64,000 nucleotides of DNA from Tetrahymena elliotti 4EA (lineage: Eukaryota > Ciliophora > Oligohymenophorea > Hymenostomatida > Tetrahymenidae). The stretch covers positions 248,001 through 312,000 of the forward strand of contig JH720314.1 of the NCBI GenBank assembly GCA_000231825.2. Reading direction: 5' to 3'. Below are positions 1 to 14,149 of the stretch, piece by piece (position 1 is the stretch's first letter; each line of letters begins with the position of its first letter). Made by a program: the position numbers and the translations under genes. The notes under the pieces were generated by a model. The model ran no database searches. It was given only the letters and a program-made list of their open reading frames with translations, and was not told the DNA's origin.

Positions 1-75
1 AGGTGTTATTTCTGTAGCCTATTATATTGGTTATGTATTAATTAATTCTTGAATTGGATTTGTATTTTAATTCAT
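1..75 (-). CDS. Possible 5' end of a minus-strand CDS leaving the window
   Basis: Read on the minus strand from an ATG at 73-75, 25 codons stay open to the window edge and give a polar Q/N/T-rich peptide with several TAA/TAG glutamines. The opposite strand gives hydrophobic, membrane-like frames over the same bases, but the clearest one is broken by TGA at 50-52, so the minus reading is preferred. No domain can be recognised from 25 residues. A real gene would need the sequence to the left of the window. Confidence 0.25.
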
Positions 76-384
76 GTTATTCTTTTTTATTGGAGCTTTG
101 TACCTATTTGTTTTTATAATATTTAAAATTTAAAACATAAAAAAAATGAATTAGTGAATGAATTACAGATCTTCATAGTTATTTCCATTTTGCAAGAATT
201 CTTGAACTTATGCTAATTTCTCTTGAGAGTTAGGAATCAACGCATTTTACTTTATTTTAAAAAATAAATTTAAAACCAAATTATTTTATATTTTTCATAT
301 CAAGAACAATTAAAAGTAATTTTATTGAAGTTAGAAACTTAAATTTAAATGATTACATCTATGATAATGTCTGGGTTCTATATA

Positions 385-2235
385 TCAAATTTAGATAATT
401 GCCTATTGAAATAGTCCCTTTTATTTATTTTTTAATCTGTAATATTGTTCTCTAGTTCTTTAAATGCTTTTTCTAGTCCACCTTCGAGACCGATTAGCTT
501 CCTTTTTAACTTTATTTGAAAAAATGGCTTTAATATCATTTTTGAACTATTTTAAAATTGTTACTATCTGATCTTATGTTGATTGACTTAGTTCATTCTG
601 AATACTGTTTTATGATTTTAGCTATTTTAAAGTTTGATTTGCAGGGTTTTTAATAATAATATCATCTATTATTTTGCACATGGTATCGGGTTTCATATCT
701 TTTAAGTTACTGTCTATCTATTTTTAAAATATTTGGTAAAAAATAAAATACTGGTGGTTTTATTAAATTTTAATTATTTAATTGCGATGATTAATTTCAA
801 CACTATACAGAGATTTTTATATTATGGAAAACAAATTTTTTAATCTAGTTAATTTGTGATTTTGGCCTATCAAATATCAATTTTAAGTTCTTTAAAGAGG
901 AATATTGATTGATATCTGTCAAAAATAAATAACCAAGCTTTATATCTCTCGATTTATTTAATCTTTTAAAATAAATTACTAATATTTGACAATAAACATC
1001 CATATAGGATGGCTTCCTTTTAATAAATCATCGCTTAAAATAATTTTAAGGTTTTATAAATTTATTACTTTTTCTAGATTCTCTTCTTGATGATCATAGC
1101 TTTTGAATAAGTATTCTTAAACTTTTTCTAAAGTTTTATGCTTTTTTTTAACGCTTTCAAATAATTAATCCATATTCTCACTTTATTGCATTTTTTCCTC
1201 TATTGGTCTCACTATACCTGCTTACTATTACTATTTTGATCTTTCGTTTTATATGCTTTGAACTGTACCCAAGTAGATTTGATGAAAACTTGAGCTAACC
1301 ATAGGTTTTTTTTTACTTAACTATTGCTATAATTCGGTTTCTAAGGAACCTAAGTTATATTTTTTAAACATCTTCATAAAATCTGCTTGATAGTTAGTTA
1401 TCTCATAAGTCTTTTGCTATCCTATGTTAACTTCCTCATTCTATACAAGTTGCTCTCGGGATATAATTTACCTAAAAATTTGTATTAGTTAGAATTAAAT
1501 TTATGCTAATTTGAGATTAAAAATCTTTATAAAAATCGAGAAAAGAGGGAATTAAGCAAGTTTAAAAGGGTTTTGATGGAAATCTGTTACTTGTTTTTCT
1601 ACTTTTACTAAGATTTAGCTGCTGCCTTCTTCACCTTTTGATTTTTTGATGCTTCCTCAATCACCCTATGTATAACAATGAGAGATTAATTGAATTTTGT
1701 TTCTCAATAATTTATCATTTAATAAATTCAAAGGTTCTTATAATTGCTAGTGAATAAAAAAACTAAATACTTTGGCTTTCTTTTACGCTGGCTGCTTTAA
1801 AATTATTTTTCACCCTATTTGATATATTTACATTTCATAAAAAAAGGTAAATGTTAAATGTCTTTTAAACTAACTGCATACCTTTAAATCTTAAGGTATC
1901 ATTATTGAAGAATATTTTTATGCTCTCTTTTTAAAAATTTCTTTAGAACTAAATATTTCTTCTTCCTTAATTTTTTCTTATTGAACTGCTATTATTAAAT
2001 CAAATTTTAATTTTACTTTTTTGCATTAAATAAATAACCAAATATTGAAAAATTCATTTGATGCAACATTTAGTATTTTCCCTCTAAAATATGTATAATT
2101 TATTATAAATTTTAGTTTAATTAAAGCTGTATACGAAATTCCTATCTTATCTTTTAAGTCCAATAGACACCTGTTTCTTACTTATTTTAATAACTAAATC
2201 AATATTTATAGATTGTTTGTTTCTTAATTCTGCAT
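385..2235 (-). CDS. Spliced gene of unknown function, basic and K/Q-rich
   Basis: A minus-strand gene with at least four exons, not recognised. Three introns fit well: 1815-1881, 1666-1770 and 1472-1590. They join exons of 44 and 75 nt to a long exon and keep one frame. The joined protein has a basic stretch (RKRKP, then KVKKAAAK) that could be a nuclear localisation signal. It continues into a helical region with motifs such as NLWLAQVFIKSTWVQF and QLFESVKKKHKTLEKVQEYL. The frame of the long exon meets TGA at 919-921. Strongly coding-like sequence continues below it (for example DMKPDTMCKIIDDIIIKN near 700), so another intron probably lies near 870-960, and the final TGA may be at 385-387. 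The 5' end above about 1950 is ambiguous because two frames look codable. Strand and gene presence are fairly secure; exact borders and function are not. Confidence 0.5.
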
Positions 2236-3290
2236 TTTCTTTTATTGTTTGCTATTTATAAATAATGTAATACTTTTTTGCAATTCTAATATCTCAATAA
2301 ACTCCCTATTTGTTCACAAAAATTATATTCCCAAATTCTTATTTTTCACAAATTTATGCTTCCGCAAACATAAAGAAATCTAAATAACCTTTCAAAAATA
2401 TAAATATCAATTAAATTTTCTTCATAATATCTTATGATCCTAATCTACTAATCTACTGATATTGAGAGTAAAAATAACCATAATTATTCAGAGGATAAAA
2501 ATTCTATTTAGATAAATTGTGAGAATAAAAATTAAAAAGCATGTTAAAACAGCCTAACCTCTATTAAATAAACATAAAATTGTTTGCTTTTCATAAAAAA
2601 TACTGATATAAATACCTAAATACTTAAAATCATTTGTATATATTAAATTTAATATTTATTTATTTAATTTGGTTTTTTTTAGTATTTCGCAATAACAGAT
2701 GGCTAGAAATTAGTTCTATTTTGATCCCACTTAAAGAAGAAAATTGAAAACTATTAAAGACAATACTCTTAGGAAAGTTTTGTTTTCATTTATTAAAAGT
2801 TCAATAAAATCTTTCACTAAAAATATTTTTTGTTCTTCAAAAATAAATCTAAAATGAACATTCAAATTCATATCTAATTAAGCAATGAAAAAAAAAAAAG
2901 AATCAAATTAATCTCCAAATTGAATATTTTTAGGAATTCTATTTCAAATAATTATCAAAATCAGTAATCAAATAAATCTATTCATTGATTGATTGATTTT
3001 GATTGAAATTATAAAAATATAATATCTTGTATTAATTATTTGAAATCATTAATTTCAAATATATTTAAATTTTATAAATTATTTTAAATAAACATCTTAG
3101 ATTTTATTATTTTACTATGGGAAAAAATAACCGCATATTTCCTTTAAAATAGGCTACGCTTGCCTAAAATTTCTATGATGATAATTAATAAAATAAACTA
3201 AAATCAAGGTAGGATGACTTGATAGTTTTAGAAAATGAACAAAAAAATTAAATAAAAAGTTATTTAGAGTAAACTATTAATAACTCTAAA
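2236..3290. other. Intergenic, AT-rich
   Basis: Divergent intergenic space between the minus-strand gene and the DHHC gene. It is long runs of A/T with some short GATT repeats near 2982-3005. I see no convincing gene, RNA or ordered repeat. Confidence 0.5.
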
Positions 3291-5378
3291 ATGGACAACT
3301 TAAGAGGACCTTCAGTAAGTAAATTATTAGGAAAATATAAACAGCTAAGTATTCTATATTTTTGATAATTTAGTAAATAGTTGCTCCTTTTTTATTAGTT
3401 TAAATGAGCTAATTATATGCTGCTAGGTTTAATATTTTTTGTAAAGCTAACCTGATTTGCTAATCAAAAAAATATTCCTAGCCAATATCCTGCTTTTTTT
3501 TGATACTAATACCTGTGGTTATCACATTTAGCTATCCTATAAGAGTAAATTATTTTTATCTTTCCAAACCCTTTATCCGTTATTTTCAATAAAATATAGG
3601 TTGATGTCTAAAAAGGAATATATAGTACACTATTTATTTATATAGCTGTTATAATTATGTGCTATTTCAATTATTTCAGATTGTTATTTATAAATCCTGG
3701 AATTATACCTTCAAAAGTATTTTTTTTACTATTTACAAAGATTTTGCCTTCTTAACTATCAAAGGATAGGTAGTTTGTATTTAAATATAAAATTTCTGAT
3801 ATCAGAAAATAATAACCATTAATTGATACTAAGAAGGGTAAAATACAATAATATTTTCATTTACCTTTTTGTGGTTAAAAATAGATAAAAAATAAAACAG
3901 ATGAAATCTTAATACCTTAAAAAGTCAGCCTAAATTAATTCCTAAACAAATGAAATAAAATTTTTATTTATTTTAAAAATATATTTAGATCTTTCCTGAT
4001 AGATAATCACTAGTCGCAACTGGAAGATTCTTAGAAAGTATAAAATATTGTGAAACATGTAAATAATAATTATGAAATACTTTAACATGTTTATGATAAT
4101 AAAATTTTAAAAAAGGTTAAATTTATAGGCCTCCTAGGTCCAGTCATTGCCCTATTTGTGATTGCTGTTATGAAATTTTAGATCATCATTGTCCATGGCT
4201 AAATATATGCATAGCAAAAAGGAATTATAGGTATTTTAAAAATATAGCAAACCTATTTTATTTAACTCATTTTATTTATTAAAAAGGACATTCTTTTTTT
4301 TTATATTATGGCTTAATGCTGGTTTAGTTTTTTCTATTGTGGTAAATTCAATTTTGATATTTGGAGAAGATGATATTGGAGGAAGTATTGCATCAAATAT
4401 ACCTAGTTTTATAGCTATTATATATTTATTTATTGCCTCTCTTTTTACAGTTAACTTATTTATATTCCACATTTACTTAGTTTTAACCAGCTAAACAACT
4501 AAAGAATACATGAAATATGGTAATAAGTAAACTATTCATTAAAGGTAAAACATTAATAAATACTCAATTAAATTTTGAAATAATAAATTTTAATTCTTTT
4601 TTATAATAGAAAGGATTGGTCTAATTTTTTTATGCTGTGCAACAAAAATAAAATGCCTTTATTTAATTTTAAGGATGTAATTAAAATAGAATAAAGAAAA
4701 CATTTAGATTTCTCACAATCACAAATAGCAAACTTAAACTTTCCAAGAAACAAAAGTTTATATGATTAAGATGATAGTGTTGTATCATAATCTAAAATTG
4801 ATAAATTTAATGAAGCAAACAGCTCTTTTAGATCAGTAAATGTCACTCAAAATAATAAAAATATATCATTAATTTAAAATTATTGCCAAGAAGATGATAA
4901 ATAAATTAATTAAAATACTTCTATTGTTTATTCAAAATTTTAAGAAGTACCTGATAAAGATTTGAAATAATTTGCATAAACATCTGATAATGAAAATTTA
5001 TAAAACAACATTAAATAGGATTAAAGAAATAACGAAAATTCTTACTTTGAAAAATCAGCATTTTCTACAGATTAAAATGAAAACAAATAAAAATTTATTA
5101 ATTTAAGTTTAATGAAATAAAAATCTGATGGATAACTTAAAAGTCTAAGTGTAATTAAAGAAACAGATAAGTATGAAGCCCATGTAACTCATTATACTCA
5201 AAGAAATATTTAAAATCTGAGTATACCTATCATAAACGACGATTATTCAGATAAAACTAAATAAAATAAAAATACAGATATAAAAAGTGTATTTAATACC
5301 TCAATAAATCACCAATTTGAGGATTTTATAAATGAAGATTAGAAATCTGTAGATTAAGCTGAATCTGAAGCTATATGA
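3291..5378 (+). CDS. DHHC-type palmitoyltransferase
   Basis: Membrane S-acyltransferase that attaches palmitate to cysteines of target proteins. Proposed exons: 3291-3314, 3374-3544, 3600-3716, 3989-4058, 4116-4230, 4287-4526 and 4610-5378 (1506 nt, 501 aa). Seen in order: a first hydrophobic segment; a second hydrophobic segment ending in [10 protein letters not shown], the NPG-type element that precedes the catalytic domain; the cysteine-rich domain with [19 protein letters not shown]; the catalytic DHHCPWLN (near 4177-4200); two further hydrophobic segments; and the TTKEYMKYG element matching the family's TTxE motif. A long Q/N/S-rich tail of about 250 residues follows and looks disordered and cytosolic. 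The intron at 3717-3988 is long for this window and could hide a small exon. The family is certain from the DHHC block; the substrate is unknown. Confidence 0.92.
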
Positions 5379-6599
5379 ATCATTTATTATTTATTAATTT
5401 GCCTACCTTCTCAATTAAATTTTATAATTCAAAATAAAGCTCCTTAAAAATTATAATTAAAATTAATTTTATCTATTTATTTTTGGTTAATTTTCTTTAT
5501 CTACTATAAAATTGACATACACTTAGTAAAATATGATTATGAAATGTATATTGATTGATAGCTCTTAAAAAACAAGCTTTAAATATTAAAAAGTTTTTGA
5601 TTCAAATTTTAATTTTAAGAATCTCATTTAGTTTTTGGTTTTTAGATTTAGAGATTTTCAGTATCTTACATAGCTTTTTGGTGGTATTTTAGATGTGCTG
5701 TATTCTTTTATCTAAATTGTTTGACTTTTTTAAATTTTAAATGAAATAATCTAATGTTGTACTAATCAATCAATTCATTTTTAAAATAGCTTATTTAAAG
5801 TTTTTAATTGAAATACTATTATTAATTTAAATTTTTTTCATTTTTGATAAAATGTATCAAAAAAGCTTCATTCTACAATAGTAAATATAAATGTGTGAAC
5901 AACCTTAAAATATAAAAAATATCATTATCAAACAATAGGTCTTTGAATTTGAATTAAGAAATTTCAAAGAATTTTACTAAACGCAACAAGTTGTTTTTAC
6001 AAATAGAGATTTTTAATATCTTACAATAAATTTATTTTTTAAATCTATGTTATCCTTTTAATGATATTTTAAAAATGAGTTAGTTTATAAATTATATGCA
6101 GATTATAAAGTGAAAGAAAGGAGTATTCTTTTTTATATTTATTGAGTTGATATGAAATGGATTTTTAAAGTTTTAAAAAATTTTTTCCTTTTTTGTATAA
6201 ATATTTTATAAAGAGACAAAATAAGTAGGCAATAAATTATGAAATATGTAATAATAATTCTTTCTCTTTTGTAAAATATGTGAAGATGTTTTAAAGTGAA
6301 TATTGAATTAGAATTGCAATAATCACAATTTTATTATATCGTCTATTAGTCAATATAATAAATCAAATAACAATGTAGGGCATGCAATTAATATTACTTG
6401 ATCATTGGATATTTAAAGTATATGAGATTATACATATAAAATAAGGATATACTAAAATTAAAGAAACATAAATCGATAAGAAATTAATAAATAATTGGTT
6501 TGATCTGATTATTAAATTCATCACTTTTGTTAAGCGGATTTATTTATAGTAAATATAGTATTAATACTTAGAATATAATTAATAGATAATCATTTAGAA
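5379..6599. other. Intergenic, AT-rich
   Basis: About 1.2 kb between the DHHC gene and ELP3 on the same strand, made of A/T-rich sequence with poly-T and poly-A runs. It presumably holds the DHHC 3' UTR and the ELP3 promoter. I see no further coding frame, RNA gene or repeat. Confidence 0.5.
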
Positions 6600-9019
6600 A
6601 TGCCTCACAAAGATAAAGTTGAAAAATAGACTACTGTTGAAAAGTAGAAGAAGTCTGGTAAAATTAGCGGTGATGATCCAGTAGCAGTTTTAAAGACTAT
6701 TTCAGAAATTGTTTCTGAATTAATCAATGCATACGAAAAAAATGAAAAAATTAATCTAACCAAGGTAATTTAATCAATTCAAGATTTTGCTTAAATATGA
6801 ATAAAGGCTAGATTCAAATCAATAAGATGTAGAAAATGTTTAAATAAAATAGGTTAAGAGTGAGTTATCAAGAAAGAATAAATTAAGCGGTACTCCTAAG
6901 ATTGTTGATATTATTGCTGCCATTCCTGAAAAATATAAGAATACTTTGATTCCTATTTTGAAAGTAAAACCAGTTAGAACTGCAAGTGGTATTGCTGTTG
7001 TTGCAGTTATGTGCAAGCCCCATAGATGTCCTCATATAGCCACTACAGGAAATATTTGCGTTTACTGTCCAGGAGTAAATATAAATTCTTAAACAACAAA
7101 AAGCTAAACACATTAGTGATTATTAATTAAGATACATAGATGAGTTTTCAAGTGTTTAGCAAGTATTAAAACTGGGTTATTTAAAATAAAATGTATTATT
7201 TAAAAGGGTCCTGACTCTGATTTTGAATATTCAACATAGAGTTACACTGGTTATGAACCTACTTCTATGAGAGCTATTAGAGCTAGGTAAATAAACGATT
7301 CTTATTTGCTATTCAATCAAAATTATTGTGTCTATGTTGCAAACAATTTTTGTTAAGAAAGAGATTTCAGATTAATCCCAAGAAATTTCTTAATTTTATG
7401 GATTGGATTATAAAAGTAGAAGGAAGGATGAACTATTTATCTTATATGAATTTAATTTATAGATTATTAGGCTAATTTAACTTTAAAATATATTTTTAGA
7501 TACAACCCCTACATCTAAACCAGAGATCGTGTAGAATAATTAAAGAAATTAGGCCATGATGTTGATAAAGTAGAATTCATTATTATGGGTGGTACATTTA
7601 TGTCATTAGATGCTAGTTATAGAGATTATTTCATTCGTAATTTACATGATGCATTGAGTGGTCACAGATCTCACAATGTTGCTGAAGCCATCAAGTTTTC
7701 TGATGAAAGTAGAGCTAAATGTATTGGTATTACTATTGAAACAAGACCTGATTTCTGTTATTAACCTCATTTATCTGATATGCTTTTATATGGTTGTACC
7801 CGTATTGAGGTTGGTGTCTAATCAATTTATGAAGATGTTGCAAGAGATACTAATAGAGGACACACAATTGAAGCGGTTAAAAAATGCTTCAGACTCTCCA
7901 AGGATGCTGGTTTTAAGGTTGTTTCACATTTAATGCCTGATCTTCCTAATATGGGTAAATTTTACCAAAAAATATTTCAAATAGAAATAAGCAATTCTAA
8001 TTTAAAGGTATTGAAAGAGATCTTGAATCATTCAAAGAATTCTTCGAAAATCCCGACTTCCGTACTGATGGTTTGAAAATTTACCCTACTTTGGTAATTC
8101 GTGGTACAGGTTTATATGAACTTTGGAAAAATGGCAAATATAGAAATTACAATCCAAGTAAATTTTGTTTATTGATTTAAGTTAAACTTTGTAGTTTTCG
8201 ATTGGTTTTTATTGATAAAATAATTATGGGATTAAAGATTTTTTAGGGTATTAATAACTTGAATTTTATTAAATTAGATGCACTTGTTGAAATTGTTGCT
8301 AAATTATTGGCCTTAGTTCCTCCCTGGACTAGAGTCTACAGAATTCAAAGAGATATTCCTATGCCTCTTGTTACAAGTGGTGTTGATAATGGTAATTTAA
8401 GAGAATTGGCTTTACAAAAAATGAGAGATATGAATATTCCTTGCAGAGATGTAAGAACTCGTGAAGTTGGTATTAAGGAAGTTCACTTCAAAATTAAGCC
8501 TGAGCAAATAGAATTTATTCGAAGAGATTATTTTGCAAACGATGGTTGGGAATCGTTCCTTGCATATGAAGATCCTATTTAAGATACTTTGGTAGGTTTA
8601 CTCAGACTCAGAAAATGTGGTGCCTCAACATTTAGACCTGAATTAACTGGAAAGTATTAAAATTATTTTTAATTTAAGTATATTCTAATTTATTTTATAA
8701 TTAGTTGCTCAATGGTCAGAGAACTTCACGTATATGGTTCTATTGTTCCTATTCACTCCAGAAATCCTTAAAAATTCTAACATCAAGTATCTTTTTAATA
8801 AAATCTGACTTTAAATTATAATCTTTTTTAAAAAAATAGGGTTATGGTACTATGCTTATGGAAGAAGCTGAAAGAATTGCAAGAGATGAGCATGGTTCAT
8901 ATAAGTTGGCTGTTATTGCTGGTGTTGGTACTCGTCACTATTACAGAAAACTTGGTTACCACCTTGAAGGTCCTTACATGGTTAAGTATTTAGATGGAAG
9001 AGAATAATATGTTGATTGA
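6600..9019 (+). CDS. ELP3: Elongator complex protein 3 (tRNA-modifying radical SAM acetyltransferase)
   Basis: Catalytic subunit of Elongator, which makes the 5-carboxymethyl modification of wobble uridine in tRNA. Exons: 6600-6764, 6853-7074, 7207-7286, 7500-7954, 8008-8157, 8278-8653, 8705-8786 and 8840-9019 (1710 nt, 569 aa, close to the 550-560 aa usual for the family). The radical SAM core has the cluster cysteines in [16 protein letters not shown] (C-x9-C-x2-C). Other family blocks are [41 protein letters not shown] and [20 protein letters not shown]. The C-terminal GNAT acetyltransferase domain has [14 protein letters not shown] and AGVGTRHYY. Several glutamines that the family conserves, such as that in GVQSIYEDVA, are written TAA, which shows the ciliate code directly. 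All domains look intact. Confidence 0.98.
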
Positions 9020-9847
9020 CAAAACTAAGAAATTAATTAGCAGAATTATAAAATTTATTTATTATAGTAGAATTTCTATTTATATAAATGTCTAATCATC
9101 TTTCTTTTTTGGAATTCTTCTGATTCAAAATTTTTATTTAAACAATCCTTTTCTATTAAATCAGTTTAAAAATTATAAAAATTTTTTATGAAAAAGATAA
9201 CTAGATATTCATAGTAGAAATAATTTGCAAATATCATTATTTCTACTCTTTGAGAGAATTTTAATTTATTTGATCCAAGAAAAAAAATGAATAATTTTCT
9301 AATTTTGTATCAAAATTAAATTTAATTCACAATATTACAATGTTTTAATAATTCAAATAATTTTAGAATATTTTCTTTTTAAAGATAATATTTGTTTAAG
9401 TAAAATAGAATATTGCAAGTAGAAATATATCCTTAAATTATTTTTTCCACTTTAGAAATTTGACAAACTTAAATAAAATATAGAATTCGAAATAATTAAT
9501 TATTGGAAAATATCTAATTGTAGAAAAAGTGATAAAACCTATTTAACCTTTAAGAAATTTACATAAAAATCAGATACAATAAATACTATCCCAGAGATTT
9601 ATGAGTTTAGCTAAATAATAATATAATATATTATCTATTTAGCATCTATTTATTTAAAACATAATTTTTGATGAATCATAACAAAAATTTTAGATCTACT
9701 TTTGATTAATAAATAAAGTATGTAAATCTTTTATTTATAGAAGTAAAATTTATTTATTAATAATTACTTTGAAGATATAGTTGGTGAAGAGTTATTTTAA
9801 AATACTTTAAGAGCAAGATTTATTGATTTGGTCAAAAAGAAATAAAA
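9020..9847. other. Intergenic / possible 5' exon of the next gene
   Basis: AT-rich spacer between ELP3 and the CNOT10-like gene. Near its end an ATG at 9671 opens 33 codons, and at about 9760-9845 another frame gives a short coding-like stretch (FEDIVGEELFQNTLRARF) ending in TGA. These may be a 5' exon of the downstream gene or a short upstream reading frame; I could not join them cleanly. Confidence 0.3.
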
Positions 9848-12800
9848 ATGAATAAAATGTATGAAAATTAGAAGTGTCTTGCAATTGTTTAGGATATAGT
9901 TTTTGAATTAACTAAATTTATTAAATTAGAATTGTATATTTTAATTCATTATTATTAAGAATAAGTAAAAAGATAAAAAGGAGAAAGAAGAGAAAAAATT
10001 AATCAAGAGATTTTATTATATAAAGTATTTAAATTAAAAAATACAAAAAGGAAAAAAAAAGCATATTATTAAGAGAAATACATGTAAAAAGAGTTGGAAG
10101 TAGAATCGTCACAATCTTTAGCAATTTAGGCATATGATCACTATCAAAATGGTGAATTCGATAGTGCATTAGCGTAATAAAGCTTTAAGCAATAAAGGAA
10201 ATTCATTAAAGTGTTTTAGCAAAAAAATTATATAAAATAACAAACAGAGTCAGCATCTTAACATGACATCTAAACATTTTTTTTGAATTTTCTAAAATGC
10301 ATTGAAATAGTAAAATGAAAACAAGATTTTAAAAAAAATATAAAAAATAAATATAGGAAGATGCAAAAAGTTAAGAATTTGAAGTAATAGTAAAATGAGT
10401 CTCAATGCATTAGAGTACAAGAAAATATTTTATTTTGCCAATATTCAAAATTAGATGGCAAAATGAGTGATTCTCAATTATTATCTCAGCTGCGTAATAT
10501 AGAAATAGTTGATAATTCATATTCTATTAAGATTATCTACTTGAATTAGAGTTACTTGATATACTAATTATTTTTTTATTGCTTTTTTATTAGACGAGCT
10601 CATTTTAGACATGATGAAAGTTAGTGAGAAAGAAAAACAAGTATCCGCTACCAATAAAAATAATAAAAAAAGTAATTATCAAAATAGCAAAAACTGGCAA
10701 AACTTCTTTAGAATGTTTTAATTTGAATTAAATTTCTAAAAATGAAGATATTTCTTGAAAAAAATATTCGTTAGAGATTAGAATTTGGGTTTTAGTTAGA
10801 AGAATATTTTAAAGTTTTGAGCAATTTGATTTAATATTTGTTAAATAGAATTAAGATATATATTAACATCTACTTTTTATAAAAACATAAAGTATCAACT
10901 AAATAAGCTTTGAATGATGATGAATTGGCTAATAACTCAAAAGTAATATTTTCATAAAAGTTTTTGCATTTTAAAACAATTAATTTGGTTTTAAAAGAAA
11001 TAAAATTTTGTCTAATTAAGTAGAAGATTTGTTTTAAGTTGTTCTAAATATAAATTATATCAAACAGAAGGAGGATGATACGATATTAAGATACAATTAC
11101 TCTGTTATTTTACTTAATATTGGGAAGTTTGAAAAGGCTTTTGATGTTTTACTTAAAATTTATAAAGATAAAAAAGAAGAAGATAATTTTGTAATTGTCA
11201 AAGCTAAACTTCTTTTATTAGTAAAAAGCTTTTTATTTTATTAAAAAAGCTTTTATTAAATCCGCATTTTATTTCTCAATTAATTAATAGGAATTAGCTT
11301 TATAATAAAAGCATTTTACTCTTGTGATATAAATCTTAAATACTTTTAAAGTTTAAAAATATCTTAGAGATGTAAAAGATTCCAAAGACTCAAAAAAGCA
11401 AAAGTAAATTTAATGAATAGAAATAGGTTAACTGGTTTATTGAATATAATCATATATTATAAAATAGAAGCTACTATGTTTCAGTTATTTTAGGTAATCA
11501 AATTCATAGCCTTGAATATCCAGATAATACTTGCAAATATGAATAGCAATTTTATTTAGGAATGATTAAAGCATAATTATCAGCCTAGTTAGGTGATCAT
11601 AAAATGGCTAGAAAGCACATTAAATAGAGCCAAAAATCTCTTATTAAATTTGTTACAGTGTTAAATACAAATAATGATACATCTCCTTCTTATCACCCTA
11701 AACTTTGCTCAATAATTCACTTACATGCTCTTTCTCTATTTAATTATACAAAAGCTCAAATTGTAAGCAATTAGACATTTATATGCATAAGCTCAAAGTT
11801 ATTTATATAAAATAAAGGCATATTATGAATAGAATTTCTAGAAAGTATTTAAATTAATATCACCTACATGTGTTTTAGATTCACAACTACTAGCTAATTC
11901 TGATGAGTACTACAAGTATTTCTAAATTTACTAGGTGTTTTAATTAAATAATATTGGATGTGCTCACTTAAGGATGAAAAAGAGTTCAATGGCAGTCCTA
12001 TATTTTAATAAGGCAATATAATTAGCACATGATTTTAGCAATAAATCAAATTCTAAAAAATAAGATTTATTCCCTAACAATGTTAGATAAATCTAATTGC
12101 TAGAAAAAAATATACAATCTAAAATGAATCACCTTTATTATAATCTAGGATTAGTATTCTCTATCTTTAGTTGATGGATGGACAGTTATTTATTATTTTT
12201 ATTAATTAAAAAAATAGGCACTTTATGAAATGAAAAAATATGACAAAGCATACTATTATCTAAGCTAAGCATCTGAGCAAAGAACTTCTAGCTACAGCAT
12301 TTGGTACAGGCTTGGAGAAATTTAGATCTGTTAATATCATGAAATTCTTACCAAAAACTTCACAAATGTACCTTCAACCTACTTAATTACTTCTCTCTTC
12401 TTTATCTTTCTTTTAACATTGAGGATTATAATTTAAATTTAAAAATATAAATTAACTCTTAAACAAATAAACAAACAAAAAAATTAAATTAAAAATCATG
12501 AGCGTGAATAAACTTTATTCTTCTTCATTGTTAATAAAATGTTAAAATTAATTAACATCTATCCTTATTAGCTACTTCAGCTGCACGATGCTTATGATAG
12601 ATTGACATATATTTTGTAATAAAGAGCGAATGTGGCATATATATGGATTAATTTGATACACAAGATATAAAATACTCATATTAGACTGATGTCCATCAGG
12701 TTATGAGAAAGAACAGCAAGACAAACTTGAAAGAAGATGCAACACCAGATGAACACACCTCAAAGAATTATTTTAAAAGATATTCTTTATGCAATTAAGA

Positions 12801-14033
12801 TAAAGTGATCTGCTTATAAAATGATAACGACAGTGATGAAGCACGCATACAAGCATTCTAAAGAAACAAGCCATAAAATAAGATATATTATATTGATAAG
12901 CAGCTCTAAGAAAAATTAGACTTAGCCTTAAAGTATTTAATTCAATAAATAATCATTTTTAATTTAAAATTTGCTTATTAAAAAAATAGATGCTTTAAAA
13001 ACTCCCTAAACTTAATCGAAGGATAAATAGAAAATATTAATACTTAAATCAAGAATGATACAAAATACTTTATTTATGTTGATAGTAATCAAAAGAGATT
13101 AAATATTTATAATAATTAATTTTTTTTAATGAATAATATTAAGGTGATAAAAAGACTTCTTCAAATGAAGATTTAACTGAATAGTAAATTTTAAATTATT
13201 TTCAACATAAAAAATTTATAAATTAATTATTAATAAAAATAAAAGGTAATAATTAAATTTAAAAGATTCTATTTTTTCCTAAAGACTTCGAATGCATCAA
13301 TCTCTTCTCACTTTTATTGTAAATAATTACTTACTATTTTATTGATGTCTTAATATTCTCTTATGTTAAACTAGGCTTATACTCATCTTTGCAGATAAGA
13401 ATATAATTAGGCTCTTTTTTACAGCCAAAAAGCATATAAATTAGACTATACGACTGTTCAAAATAAATCATGCTGTATAAATTATTAATTAGAATGCTAT
13501 ATGAATCTTAATCAACCTGACGAGGTATATTTAAAATCATTTATATTTTTATTTTAATTCATGTTAAAATTTAGGCAATAAAATTGATAAATACTGATAC
13601 CAACTTTTTGGATTCAGTAGATATACTGCATAGAAATATATCAGGTGTCAATAAATCAGAAATAAGTTTCTCTAATGCAGCTATATCATTTGGATTAAAT
13701 ACTGTTGCTTTGTACCTTAAAAATAATGAAATTTAAAAGGCTCAAACTACCTTAAATAATATTTTATCTAAGCTAAACATATAAATAAACTCACCTTCTG
13801 CTCAAATTCCTACCATAATACTTAACCTTTTGATTTATCTTTAACTTTTATAAAGTAAAATTTACAAATTCAAAAAATATCATTTATTAAATTTTTTTCA
13901 AACAGACAATATACAATCTGCCTTAACCCTAGTTAAAAGAAGAAGATTAATCACATTTGTTAATGAAAATTCAAATATACCTCTTTTGAGGATAACAAAA
14001 TAAAGTTATTTAAATTATGTACACACTGTATGA
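9848..14033 (+). CDS. CNOT10: TPR protein, CCR4-NOT subunit 10 (CNOT10)-like
   Basis: Likely a scaffold subunit of the CCR4-NOT deadenylase. CNOT10 pairs with CNOT11 through an array of TPR helices. Near the N terminus is a TPR-like AIQAYDHYQNGEFDSAL. Then come YNYSVILLNIGKFEKAFDVL (about 11090-11150) and the best family block, NNIGCAHLRMKKSSMAVLYF (about 11948-12007). Next are YYNLGLVFS, a helix pair around QALYEMKKYDKAYYYLSQA, and IWYRLGEI. After about 13370 there are more TPRs (YNQALFYSQKAYKL). The end is a helix with ALTLVKRRR before TGA at 14031-14033. There are many introns (one at about 13525-13572); I could not place all borders, and 12340-12640 is especially unclear. The start is the first in-frame ATG after a TGA. 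It could be another TPR scaffold, but the order of blocks fits CNOT10 best. Confidence 0.72.
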
Positions 14034-14149
14034 AATCTGTCTATAAACAAATCATTTATTTAATTATGTAAAATCCTATTTTACTCAAAATCAAAAATAA
14101 ACGACTAAAATTATTACTTTACATTTAATAAAATTTTATATTGTATGTT

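Noticed and set aside
2..130. Plus-strand hydrophobic frame resembling a membrane segment
   Set aside because: Interrupted by TGA at 50-52 with no splice signals to remove it; it mirrors a polar minus-strand frame.
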